64,000 nt of DNA from Pseudomonas sp. GV071 (GTDB lineage: Bacteria; Pseudomonadota; Gammaproteobacteria; Pseudomonadales; Pseudomonadaceae), in the NCBI RefSeq assembly GCF_003050835.1, contig NZ_QAOJ01000001.1, forward strand, positions 620,001 to 684,000, written 5' to 3'. Shown here piece by piece: positions 26,779 to 33,940 of the stretch; position 1 is the stretch's first letter, and each line of letters begins with the position of its first letter. The notes below the pieces were generated by a model. The model ran no database searches, was not told where the DNA came from, and worked only from the letters and a program-made list of their open reading frames with translations. Position numbers and translations under genes: made by a program.

Positions 26779-27069
26779 ATGACCACGCACCGCTATCAAC
26801 CACTGGACTGCGACCTGCACGACTACCTGGAAATCGCCTGCATGCACGCCTACCCATTGCGGGTGGAACTGGTGGATGGCAGCGACTTCCAGGCCCAGGC
26901 CCAGGCCCTGACCACCCGCACGGCGCCCAGCAAAGAGGAATTCCTCACCTTGCGCAGCGCCGAGGGCGAACACGACATCCGCCTGGACCAACTATTGGCG
27001 ATCACGCCGCTGAGTGAACGGGCGCTGTTTGGGCGGGTGGAGTTGGGTAATGCGGTGTGTGGGATTTAG
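26779..27069 (+). CDS. rof: Rof-type Rho-binding antiterminator
   Basis: This 96-residue protein has the Rof signature YQPLDCDLHDYLEIACMHAY at residues 6-25, with C11 and C21, then a small SH3-like barrel (RVELVDGSDFQAQA, EHDIRLDQLLAITPL). E. coli Rof binds Rho and blocks its RNA-binding site, reducing Rho-dependent termination. The gene starts nine bases after the DUF2024 gene with AGGAGA as ribosome site, so all three genes look like one operon. Linking Rof to a redox-regulated operon is unusual. The symbol is given by family resemblance. Confidence 0.75.
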   Translation: MTTHRYQPLDCDLHDYLEIACMHAYPLRVELVDGSDFQAQAQALTTRTAPSKEEFLTLRSAEGEHDIRLDQLLAITPLSERALFGRVELGNAVCGI

Positions 27070-27167
27070 GCCTCAGCTGCGGCGCTGTGCTGCCATGCAC
27101 TTGATCTCCAGCAGCCGCGCGGGATCAGCGGGTTGAAATTTATCGCCTATTGCACGACATTGGCGCC

Positions 27168-27221
27168 ATGCACAACCCACCATCAACCGCCGCCGTTCAG
27201 ATTATTACCACCGTCGACTAG
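27168..27221 (+). CDS. possible 17-residue leader peptide
   Basis: A short frame reads MHNPPSTAAVQIITTVD and stops at 27221, in the middle of a perfect hairpin. The end of the peptide (Ile-Ile-Thr-Thr-Val) resembles the control codons of amino-acid leader peptides. No strong ribosome site is seen upstream. The case rests on the peptide overlapping hairpin 1 and a terminator 27 bases later. Confidence 0.35.
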   Translation: MHNPPSTAAVQIITTVD

Positions 27222-27228
27222 ACGGTGG
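27208..27228 (+). promoter_or_regulatory. hairpin at the end of the leader frame
   Basis: CCACCGTC-GACTA-GACGGTGG is a perfect 8-bp stem with a 5-base loop that contains the leader stop codon. In attenuators a ribosome reaching the stop would melt this stem. A small CGCGC-A-GCGCG element lies between it and the terminator. Confidence 0.5.
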
Positions 27229-27244
27229 GAACGCGCAGCGCGCT

Positions 27245-27270
27245 AAACCCGCCAACCAGGCGGGTTTTTT
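27245..27270 (+). terminator. rho-independent terminator
   Basis: AAACCCGCC-AACCA-GGCGGGTTT gives a 9-bp stem followed by a total of six thymines. It ends the rof operon and, if the leader at 27168 is real, would be the attenuator of the gene at 27307, which starts only 37 bases later. Confidence 0.85.
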
Positions 27271-27306
27271 ATGGGCTCGCCTCCCAGGCATTTTCGGAGA
27301 GCAACC

Positions 27307-27699
27307 ATGAGCACTACCCAGCAAACCCTCAAACGCACCATCGAAGCCGCTGATCGCGCAATCACCGCCGAAGACTTCGACGCCCTGATGGACTTCTACG
27401 CCGACGACGCCACCCTGGTGGTCAAACCCGGCCTCAACGCCACCGGCAAACCCGCCATCCGCCGCGCCTTCGTCGCCATCGCCGAACACTTCAACCACAG
27501 CATCCAGGTTACCCAAGGGCAGATGCAGGTGATCGAAGGCGGCGACACCGCGCTGGTGATCATGGAAACCCATCTGCACACCGCCGATGCCGGCGATATC
27601 ACCCGGCGCGCTACCTATGTGTTTCGGCAGATCGAGGGGCGCTGGTTGTGCGTGGTGGACAACTCGTATGGGACCGGGTTGTTGGATGCGGGGGGCTAG
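27307..27699 (+). CDS. NTF2-like (SnoaL/DUF4440-type) protein
   Basis: This 130-residue single-domain protein has the NTF2-like cone pattern: a long N-terminal helix (LKRTIEAADRAITAEDFDALMDFYADDATLVV), GKPAIRRAFVAIAEHF, and the strand set TALVIMETHLH / RRATYVFRQIEGRWLCVVDNSYG. It resembles the YybH/SgcJ group, with no assigned reaction. GGAGAG is well placed before the ATG. It begins 37 bases after a terminator hairpin, so it either has a very close promoter or is controlled by attenuation. Confidence 0.82.
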   Translation: MSTTQQTLKRTIEAADRAITAEDFDALMDFYADDATLVVKPGLNATGKPAIRRAFVAIAEHFNHSIQVTQGQMQVIEGGDTALVIMETHLHTADAGDITRRATYVFRQIEGRWLCVVDNSYGTGLLDAGG

Positions 27700-27776
27700 G
27701 GCGTTTGATTTTTAACGTTGCTGAGGCGAACCGATCAGGTGCGAACACATAGTTGGATTAGCAGTCTGCTTGCGGG

Positions 27777-27957
27777 CGAAGCGGACTCTTTTCACTCAAA
27801 GTTTAAGATCAAAAGCTCGCGGCTAAAGCCCCTCCCACGATGGATCGAGATTCCCTGTGGGAGGGGCTTTAGCCGCGAACTTTTTGCTTTCTTTCAACAG
27901 CAGTCAAAGGTCTATTCCTGGCTAGATTTCAACTGTTCACGACTGGCTGCTATCGGC
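27777..27957. repeat. left copy of a ~180-bp inverted repeat
   Basis: This stretch matches, in reverse orientation, 32186-32364. The shared text begins CGAAGCGGACTCTTTTCACT, continues through the REP-like hairpin and a region around CTGGCTAGATTTCAACTGTT, and fades past TCGGC. Scattered substitutions show it is not a recent copy. The two copies bracket the accessory block at 28077-32077. Confidence 0.8.
27817..27878. repeat. REP-like palindrome, copy 1
   Basis: Arms of 22 bases, perfectly complementary (left 27817-27838, right 27857-27878), start TCGCGGCTAAAGCCC and enclose an 18-base loop. The same arms recur at 58586-58646 and, slightly decayed, at 32263-32326. This is a common form of Pseudomonas intergenic repeat. 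Confidence 0.88.
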
Positions 27958-28076
27958 TGTGGACTCAACCGGTCGACGCAACGGACTGGCTAAAATCGGC
28001 CAATAGGAGCCTGTCGCGAGCGGCAATAATCGGCCAGGGCGCCTCCCACGCGAGTGGTCGTCAACCCCTAGCCTTG

Positions 28077-28436
28077 CTACCAGAGAGAGGAACAAGGCTT
28101 CACGGCGATTACCACGGACGCTAGTAACGACAGAACAAGATAAACCTTCGAGGCGTCTTTCACCCGTAACCCCAGTCCGACGCGGAATAACGACAACAGC
28201 GAGACGCTACACCCTAATACAAATAACCCGTCCAGATCCGCACCTGGACGGTTCCATACGATGCCTAGCCACAACAGCAGCGGCAGGATAAGAGCCAAGC
28301 TGTCATATTTCAGATTCGGGGTATTTCTGCGGATGCAAAACAGCAACGCGATCAGCGCAAGGCTGGCGCCGGTGTAATACACCACGCCAACAATTGGCGC
28401 GGCAAAGAGGAAACCTTTCAGAAAACTGGCATCCAT
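28077..28436 (-). CDS. hypothetical four-helix membrane protein
   Basis: This 119-residue protein is nearly all hydrophobic with about four helices (GFLFAAPIVGVVYYTGAS, LALIALLFCI, LALILPLLLWLGIVW, GLFVLGCSVSLLSLFRVGLG, VYLVLSLLASVVIAV). I recognise no family. It is the first of four minus-strand genes inside the segment bounded by inverted repeats. Its lower GC and unusual codons relative to the rest of the window suggest accessory origin; this is an impression, not a calculation. Confidence 0.6.
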   Translation of the reverse strand: MDASFLKGFLFAAPIVGVVYYTGASLALIALLFCIRRNTPNLKYDSLALILPLLLWLGIVWNRPGADLDGLFVLGCSVSLLSLFRVGLGLRVKDASKVYLVLSLLASVVIAVKPCSSLW

Positions 28437-28588
28437 GACCGTTCCCTTTTATTCAGACTGATCCAGCCAGTCGCGGTCTGGACTGTAAACAGATAATGGC
28501 GGGTGACTGTTTCCTCCTTCGACTCTCGACCGTGAACGGCTGCAACCTCATACAGCAAAGGTTTTCGAGCGAGGAAACAGTCCGATGG

Positions 28589-28891
28589 CTAACTATTCAG
28601 CTTTGCCGCCAGAAGCGCCCGTTCCTTCGTAAGCGGCTTGAGCACACCTGGCGACTTCGGTGTGTGGAGATAGAGGAAATAACGATCGTCGGAGCTACGC
28701 AGAATTCGATAAGTCTGGTGTGCTGAGTTTCCGTTTGACGGCATCATTTTATCTAAGAGCAATTCGTAACTGCCAACCTCCAAGAGCGCCAGCGCCGCTT
28801 CAAAGTCAGCCTTTCTCTCACGACTCGCTTGCCTCATCTGGAAATACACCCAGACTGCAAGCAAGCAGCCGAACACTAAAAAAAGCGTCAT
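28589..28891 (-). CDS. hypothetical membrane-anchored small protein
   Basis: This 100-residue protein has a single N-terminal membrane segment (LFLVFGCLLAVWVYFQM), a basic stretch (RQASRERKADF) and a cytoplasmic alpha/beta tail (TYRILRSSDDRYFLYLHTPKSPG). It may be a membrane-tethered regulator or structural protein. No family recognised. It is upstream of the 28077 gene on the same strand. Confidence 0.6.
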   Translation of the reverse strand: MTLFLVFGCLLAVWVYFQMRQASRERKADFEAALALLEVGSYELLLDKMMPSNGNSAHQTYRILRSSDDRYFLYLHTPKSPGVLKPLTKERALLAAKLNS

Positions 28892-28936
28892 TCGGGAAAC
28901 TCCAACAGCGCGTGGATAAGGGGCGCTAGAAGATCA

Positions 28937-29140
28937 CTACTCTCTAGCGTTGCGCCTACAAAGCCACATGTATCCTTTGTCGGCGATGAATACGCTCGCC
29001 GCGACCAAGCTTAACCAAACTTTTCCGGTGATCAATGAGGCAATCAAGGCAGACGCCGACAGCCAAAAAAGCGCTGCTGCAAACAACACCGCAGTGGCTA
29101 TAAGAATGCGATTGGAAAGGCGGGACTCGCGGGACTTCAT
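28937..29140 (-). CDS. 67-residue two-helix membrane protein
   Basis: From the ATG at 29140 (MKSRESRLSNRILIATAVLF) the protein has two hydrophobic helices (ILIATAVLFAAALFWLSASAL and VWLSLVAASVFIADKGYMWL) and basic ends. The frame is open far upstream, but that part overlaps the hydrolase gene in another frame and has no coding pattern. Size and charge resemble small holin-like or membrane-stress proteins. Function unknown. Confidence 0.5.
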   Translation of the reverse strand: MKSRESRLSNRILIATAVLFAAALFWLSASALIASLITGKVWLSLVAASVFIADKGYMWLCRRNARE

Positions 29141-29327
29141 CTTAGTGGGGCAACTTGAGAGTTGGCGAGCAAGGTGCCTGATATCGCCGAAGAAAAACAG
29201 TGCGGGTTTAAGCGGGACAGATCCATTTCCTTTACCCAAACGACAGCTTCTGGCCGCTAGCCGCCTGTCATGCACGACCACAATTGGCCAGAAACAGCCA
29301 CGCATTCTGAACCCGTCCACGGTGCGA

Positions 29328-29951
29328 CTAATGCGCTGCCACACTTTTGGGTTTGTAGAACATGAAACTGCCGATTTCCTTGGTCTTGATGTAGGTCTTG
29401 GACCAATCCAGAGAGGAGCTGCGGTCGAGGAAGAACAGCGCACCATTGGTGCTGTCTGGCAGTTCCTGATTGAGCGCTTTGCGCGCGATTTCTTTGGCGA
29501 TGGAGTAGCGGCTTTCCTCCTCAACCTGATCGGACCGGCCGTCACACCACCAAGAAAACTGACAAGGACTTTTTTCTGAGCCCTGCTTGACCACTTCGCA
29601 CACCGTGTCGGGAAAACCTTCATGACCTAGGCGGTTCAGAACGACGCTCGCCACCGCTTCCATATCTTCGCTCGCACCGCCTTTGGCTTCCCAGTAGATA
29701 GTCCGGGAGAGGCAAGTGATGGCGTCGTCCATTGGCGCTTTCCCTGCGGGGTCCACGGCCTGAACCTCGGTTTTGCTCAGCGGAGTCGCTTGAGGAGAGG
29801 CTTTCAGGCTGCTCTGCTCTGCGGCTTTTTGCTCCAGAACTTCAGCCTTGTCTTCGGTGGCGGCCTTTACCGCCGGCTGTGCCTCGGCGGCCTGGAGTGG
29901 GCCTGCCAACATCAGCAGGCTGACGCCAACGATTTTTGAGAAGAGGTGCAT
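29328..29951 (-). CDS. SleB-like cell wall hydrolase, exported
   Basis: This 207-residue protein has a signal peptide (SKIVGVSLLMLAGPLQAAEA, ~22 residues), a low-complexity Ala/Glu/Lys linker (~25-75) and a C-terminal Hydrolase_2 domain. The domain has the catalytic-type glutamate in CLSRTIYWEAKGG, the conserved ASVVLNRLGHEGFPDTVCEVV and CQFSWWCDG, and ends in SFMFYKPKS. The family cleaves peptidoglycan glycan strands (SleB/CwlJ, also found in Gram-negatives). It lies upstream of three small membrane-protein genes on the same strand, an arrangement that invites comparison with lysis or envelope-remodelling cassettes. Confidence 0.82.
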   Translation of the reverse strand: MHLFSKIVGVSLLMLAGPLQAAEAQPAVKAATEDKAEVLEQKAAEQSSLKASPQATPLSKTEVQAVDPAGKAPMDDAITCLSRTIYWEAKGGASEDMEAVASVVLNRLGHEGFPDTVCEVVKQGSEKSPCQFSWWCDGRSDQVEEESRYSIAKEIARKALNQELPDSTNGALFFLDRSSSLDWSKTYIKTKEIGSFMFYKPKSVAAH

Positions 29952-30044
29952 GAGTGGTTATCCGTAATCCGAGAAGAGCACGTTTGCGTGCTGAGTTTTT
30001 GTCGGCTCACCGAAAAGCAGGCTTGCAAGAGCCGAGGAGGGACA

Positions 30045-30122
30045 AAATGGGGACGGATTTTTTTCATGCTTCAAAGGCCGTCAGCTAGAAAGCTAGATCG
30101 GAAAACCAAATCCGTCCTCTTT
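30045..30122. repeat. GGGGACGGATTT inverted-repeat element
   Basis: GGGGACGGATTT (30049-30060) faces its near-complement AAATCCGTCCTC (30108-30119) across about 47 bases. Related elements occur at 30845-30910 and, as half-copies, near 36950 and 45480. They resemble intergenic palindromes often found with REP-associated tyrosine transposases; no such transposase is in the window. Confidence 0.6.
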
Positions 30123-30152
30123 CTCAGCTGGCCTTTGCACTACGGACCAGCA

Positions 30153-30812
30153 CTACTGACTTCTGACGTACACACCGTCAAAACTCACATTCATGCCCCC
30201 GCAATTGTTGTTGTCATGGGCGATCAGAAACCGGCCAACCCGTGTGAATTCAACCACACACGCGAATGCATCTTCGCCGTCCTTGGTCACGGCGTAACGG
30301 CCCTGTAGCAGAAGGGTTCCGTCGATTTCCCCAACATTGGTGCTGGCGCCAGATCCCCAGGTTGCGTTGCCGGTGACGCGCAGTTGCTCCTGTGTTTGCC
30401 GTTCAATTTTTATCGAGCTTGCCGGGGCCGTCCAGGTACCTAGCCAATCGCTGGTTGCCGGCAAGGGGTCGTCGGCTGGCTGAATTTTTTCGGCCTCAAT
30501 CCAGCCTACCGTTTCGCGTTTCTTTCCCTGATACCACGCACACGCCCAACTGCTGTCGACCTTGCTAATCAGAACGTTATCGCCTTCAACGATGTACGCC
30601 TTTTGTTTGCATGCCGCTGAGTCGGGACAGCCCTTGTCGTCCTTGAAAAAGTGCACAGGCTGTTGACTGCTCACGCGGTACAGCTGGGTGTTTTTCCCCT
30701 CGGCGGGAAAAAAACCATTTCTGCAACTGTAAGGCTCAATGCTGTGTGCGGCGCTGGGCAAAAAAGCGAGCGTTAACGCGCTGGTGAGAAGAACCGTTTT
30801 TATCCTGTGCAT
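30153..30812 (-). CDS. secreted hypothetical protein with SH3-like region
   Basis: This 219-residue exported protein has a signal peptide (VLLTSALTLAFLPSAAHS, ~24 residues), cysteine pairs in the mature part (SCRNG, GCPDSAACKQ, WACAWY), and an SH3b-like segment (NVLISKVDSSWACAWYQGKKRETVGWIEAEKI). A C-terminal beta-rich domain follows (GTWTAPASSIKIERQ...LRVTGNATWG). It may bind or sense peptidoglycan. No named family recognised. It is the most distal minus-strand gene of the accessory block. Confidence 0.65.
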   Translation of the reverse strand: MHRIKTVLLTSALTLAFLPSAAHSIEPYSCRNGFFPAEGKNTQLYRVSSQQPVHFFKDDKGCPDSAACKQKAYIVEGDNVLISKVDSSWACAWYQGKKRETVGWIEAEKIQPADDPLPATSDWLGTWTAPASSIKIERQTQEQLRVTGNATWGSGASTNVGEIDGTLLLQGRYAVTKDGEDAFACVVEFTRVGRFLIAHDNNNCGGMNVSFDGVYVRSQ

Positions 30813-30844
30813 GACCTGCTCGTGCGTTCAACGAATGTGGAACA

Positions 30845-30910
30845 TCAAAGGGGACAGATTTATTTAGCTGCTCTAATTTAGAGCAGGTTAAAGGATCCGT
30901 CCCCTTTTCC
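30845..30910. repeat. GGGGACAGATTT palindromic element
   Basis: GGGGACAGATTT (30849-30860) and GGATCCGTCCCC (30893-30904) form the outer arms. An inner perfect palindrome CTGCTCTAA-T-TTAGAGCAG occupies 30868-30886, so the whole unit folds as one hairpin. It lies upstream of the start of the secreted protein gene. Confidence 0.65.
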
Positions 30911-31085
30911 CTCATCCCCTTTTCCACTTCTGTCATCCGCGTCATCGGCACACCCAAAAACTGACCTGGTTGGTAGAAACGGCACAGCAGCCTTGACCCA
31001 TTTCCAACCCCACCATTAGATTCAGGGCACCTCTGGGCGTAGGGCTTTTGCCCTGCGCAGGTCTCAACAGCAAAGGATTGTCGCC

Positions 31086-31688
31086 ATGTGCCCTTCTCTC
31101 AAGCATTTACTGCCTGCCTTGCTCCTAAGCACTTCGTTTTGCGCGCAGGCGGATGTCCCGCCTAGCGGCGACTTCTGGATCGTCCATCAGGAGCAACAGG
31201 CGTCTGGATACCGTCACATTTACTACATCGATGATCGTGCGGGGAATACTGCCAGTCGCCCTGGAGGCATTCGCACGGCGGGTGTTTTCCAGGCGGAAAG
31301 TCGGCAGGGAGGCGCAGCATGGATCGGTTTCTTCGATATCGAAGTGGACTGTGCCAAGAAAAGAGCACGCGTCACCAACATCCAGGTGCATGACGACTGG
31401 GGCAACACCTGGTCCGGCAAGGATGTGCAGGGTGAATGGCTCAAAAAGCCGGAAGACTGGATGATCAAGAGCCAGGACTTTGTCTGCAAGCCTGATCAAC
31501 GTTCGGCGAACAGTGCGTACCACCATCTTGGGAAGATGCCGGTTTCGACCTTGGAAGCGCAGTCGAGCGCGATTTTTATCAGTCAGGCACGTCAAGAGTC
31601 GAAAGAAGCCATCCTGAAGAAGATCGATGAAGCATTCGACCTGATGCCTCAGCCGGGAACCGGTGGTTCGGTGGAGAACGTGAAATGA
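31086..31688 (+). CDS. exported hypothetical protein
   Basis: This 200-residue protein has a signal peptide (HLLPALLLSTSFCAQA, ~22 residues) and a beta-rich mature part (GDFWIVHQEQQASGYRHIYYIDD, AWIGFFDIEVDCAKKRARVTNIQVHDD) with a disulfide-capable cysteine pair. It may belong to the surface-adhesin/DUF-type proteins that pair with lipoproteins. Its stop overlaps the start of the lipoprotein gene (ATGA), so the two are translated together and probably act together in the envelope. Confidence 0.65.
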   Translation: MCPSLKHLLPALLLSTSFCAQADVPPSGDFWIVHQEQQASGYRHIYYIDDRAGNTASRPGGIRTAGVFQAESRQGGAAWIGFFDIEVDCAKKRARVTNIQVHDDWGNTWSGKDVQGEWLKKPEDWMIKSQDFVCKPDQRSANSAYHHLGKMPVSTLEAQSSAIFISQARQESKEAILKKIDEAFDLMPQPGTGGSVENVK

Positions 31689-32077
31689 AAAGAATCATCG
31701 CGCTCGGAATGACAGGCATGCTGCTGAGTGGCTGCGCGGGGATGAACGTCCCAGACACAATGGCTCGTAATTACTGGAAGAACCGGCCTGTTTCTGAAGT
31801 CATCGACTACTTTGGCGGGCCGCAGCAGATCGGCGGCATGACCGACAAACAGTGGGTGGTACTGGTGTATGGCTACGACACCTCGTACACGTCTCGCGAA
31901 GCCCTCGGTACCTACACCGGCCCCATGAATGGGCAGTTGGTGCATCAGGAATACTGGGGTGACGTATTTAACCAGGGCAACTGCGAAATGCGCGTCGCGA
32001 TCAACCGGGACAGACGGGTGGATATGATCGCCACCAAAGGCACCCGATGCGGCAGCATCGACCTGGTGCCTAACTAG
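31685..32077 (+). CDS. lipoprotein
   Basis: This 130-residue protein has a lipoprotein signal with lipobox LLSGC (lipidated Cys near residue 17) and a mature region starting with Ala-Gly, so probably outer-membrane sorted. The segment VIDYFGGPQQIGGMTDKQWVVLVYGYD resembles BamE/SmpA-like outer-membrane lipoprotein folds, but I would not name it. Coupled by a four-base overlap to the exported protein gene before it. Confidence 0.72.
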   Translation: MKRIIALGMTGMLLSGCAGMNVPDTMARNYWKNRPVSEVIDYFGGPQQIGGMTDKQWVVLVYGYDTSYTSREALGTYTGPMNGQLVHQEYWGDVFNQGNCEMRVAINRDRRVDMIATKGTRCGSIDLVPN

Positions 32078-32185
32078 CCTGGGCAGCGTTTCGCTAGCAG
32101 CGGCCTGTTTTAAAGCCAGGCCTCTGCACTGCGCTTACCTATTTTGTCCTTCAACCGTTTACCAATGAGGAAACGGTCTGCTTTG

Positions 32186-32364
32186 GCCGACAGCTGCCTA
32201 TCGTGAACAGTTGAAATCTAGCCAGGAGTGGACCGTTGAGTGCTGTTGAAAAAAAGCAAAAAGCTCGCGCCAAAGCCCTCCCACAGGGAGTCGCGATCCA
32301 TTGTGGGAGGGGCTTTAGCCGCGAGCTTTTGATCTTAAACTTTGAGTGAAAAGAGTCCGCTTCG
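32186..32364. repeat. right copy of the ~180-bp inverted repeat
   Basis: This is the reverse-orientation partner of 27777-27957. It has the same order of parts: GTGAACAGTTGAAATCTAGCC, AGCAAAAAGCTCG, the REP-like hairpin, then GATCTTAAACTTTGAGTGAA and AAAGAGTCCGC. Beyond it the sequences on the two sides differ. Confidence 0.8.
32263..32326. repeat. REP-like palindrome, decayed copy 2
   Basis: The right arm (from 32303, GTGGGAGGGGCTTTAGCCGC) is intact; the left arm has lost bases (GCGCCAAAGCCCTCCCAC). It is part of the right inverted repeat. Confidence 0.8.
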
Positions 32365-32488
32365 GTCGATTGCAGCCCGCGATGACCGGCTGCAATCGGC
32401 TAATTCTCACCCTTGACTCTGCCCCTAAGGGCAACCCTCACGCTGCCTTATCTGTTTCCAGTTCCACACCGAGTGGATAAGGCTATCT

Positions 32489-33469
32489 ATGCAACCGTTA
32501 TCGCTGGTCACCGGTGCCAATGGGCATCTGGGCAACACCCTGGTCAGGGAGCTGCTCGCCCGCGGGCAGTTGGTCCGGGCAGGCGTTCGTGATCCGCAAC
32601 ACGCCACGCAATTGAATACGCTCGGCTGCGATGTGGTGCGTGCCGAGCTGCTTGATCCGGGCTCGCTGCGCCAGGCCTTGCAAGGCGTGGACGTGCTGTA
32701 CCAGGTGGCCGCTGTGTTCAAACACTGGGCGAAAAACCCCTACGCTGAAATCGTCGAGGTCAATGTGCAGGGCACACGTAATGTGCTGCGCGCTGCTGCG
32801 GAGGCTGGGGTCAAGCGGGTGGTGTATGTCAGCTCGGTGGCAGCCGTGGGGCACAACGGCCAGCAGTTGGATGAAACCCACTGGAACACTGACCAGCAGA
32901 ATCCGTACTACCTCTCAAAGATTCTCTCGGAGCGCGCAGCGTGGGAAACCGCGCAAGCCCTTGAGCTGTCGATGGTCGCCGTATTGCCTTCAGCCATCAT
33001 CGGCCCGAATGCCACGCGGCTGACTGACACCATGGCCTTTCTGGCTGCGGTGCTCGAGCGCAAGTTGGCGCTGGACCCGAACTTCCATTTCAATTTTGTC
33101 GATGTTCGTGACGTCGCCGACGGCCTGATACGCGCGGCTGAGAACGGTCGCCCTGGCCAACGCTACATTCTGGCCAATCGGCAGTCGTCATCTCTGGCCG
33201 AGGTGATAACGGCGCTCAACGCCTGTTGCCCCGGCTACCGTTTGCCTGCCCGGGCACCCAAGGCGCTGCTCCTGCTGATCGCCTGGCTGCAAGAGCAGCT
33301 CGCCACCTACACCGGCAAACCCGCCGAACTGCTGCGCAGCCAGGTGCGGATGTTTTATGGCGTGCAGCAACGTTACTGCATTGATAAAGCGGTCGGCGAA
33401 CTCGGCTACCAGCCACGCCCGGCGCAGGAGGCCTTGGCGCAAGCGTTCATGCACTTGTTGGCGCGCTGA
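32489..33469 (+). CDS. NAD-dependent epimerase/dehydratase family protein
   Basis: This 326-residue extended SDR has the Rossmann motif GANGHLG at residues 8-14 and the central VDVLYQVAAVFKHW. The catalytic YxxxK lies in NPYYLSKILSE, with a preceding serine in VYVSSVAAVG. It resembles the dihydroflavonol-reductase-like group that reduces or epimerises ketones, sugars or steroid-like compounds. Its last 23 bases overlap the convergent MerR gene. Substrate unknown. Confidence 0.82.
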   Translation: MQPLSLVTGANGHLGNTLVRELLARGQLVRAGVRDPQHATQLNTLGCDVVRAELLDPGSLRQALQGVDVLYQVAAVFKHWAKNPYAEIVEVNVQGTRNVLRAAAEAGVKRVVYVSSVAAVGHNGQQLDETHWNTDQQNPYYLSKILSERAAWETAQALELSMVAVLPSAIIGPNATRLTDTMAFLAAVLERKLALDPNFHFNFVDVRDVADGLIRAAENGRPGQRYILANRQSSSLAEVITALNACCPGYRLPARAPKALLLLIAWLQEQLATYTGKPAELLRSQVRMFYGVQQRYCIDKAVGELGYQPRPAQEALAQAFMHLLAR

Positions 33470-33830
33470 CGTCTGGCCCGGGGCCGAATTGCTCGTAGAG
33501 TTGTTGCTGCAAGCGGGTCAGTTGCTCCTGGCGATTTTGCAGGGCCTGGATCTGGGTTTGCAGCTCCACACGTTTGGCTTCGATGCCCTGATTGGCCAGG
33601 ACCAGGGGGAAGGGTGCCTGATGCTGCTTGGCGGCTAGCAGCTCGCGCATTTCCCCCAGTTTGAAACCCACGGCCTGGGCCTGGCGGATCATTTGCACCA
33701 GCTTCACATGGTGGGCGCTGTAACGCCGATAGCTGCCGACACGCTGAGGGGTAATCAGCCCCATCTGCTCATACAACCGAATAGCCTTTGGCGTGCAGCG
33801 CGCGAGCTTGGCCAGTTCACCTATGTACAT
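33447..33830 (-). CDS. MerR family transcriptional regulator
   Basis: This 127-residue regulator has the N-terminal winged helix typical of MerR (MYIGELAKLARCTPKAIRLYEQMGLITPQRVGSYRRYS) and a dimerising coiled coil (EAKRVELQTQIQALQNRQEQLTRLQQQL). There is no cysteine cluster at the C-terminus, so it is unlikely to be a metal sensor. Start at 33830 (MYIGEL) is preferred over the GTG at 33839. Its end overlaps the convergent epimerase gene by 23 bases. Confidence 0.85.
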   Translation of the reverse strand: MYIGELAKLARCTPKAIRLYEQMGLITPQRVGSYRRYSAHHVKLVQMIRQAQAVGFKLGEMRELLAAKQHQAPFPLVLANQGIEAKRVELQTQIQALQNRQEQLTRLQQQLYEQFGPGPDVSAPTSA

Positions 33831-33940
33831 ACACTGCACTCTGATCGTTTGGCCGGCAGGTTACAGGGCGAAATAAGCAAAACACAGGTTTGCTTTTATC
33901 CCGCCGCACGAATGCCGACAGTGCCGAGTGCGAGCAAACG

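Larger units (their letters stand above)
32078..32488. other. intergenic region around the right inverted repeat
   Basis: Over 400 bases without a gene. It contains the right repeat copy (32186-32364). Downstream of it, at 32370-32400, are two copies of a TGCA(G/A)-CCGGC type word (TTGCAGCCCGCG, GCTGCAATCGGC). The last ~70 bases must carry the promoter of the epimerase gene. Confidence 0.6.

Noticed and set aside
27817..27878. The REP-like hairpin as a terminator of the NTF2-like gene
   Set aside because: No thymine run follows either arm and the same unit recurs elsewhere, so it is better called a repeat.
28937..29623. 228-residue frame as one protein
   Set aside because: Upstream of 29140 it overlaps the hydrolase gene in another frame with random-looking residues; only the last 67 codons look real.
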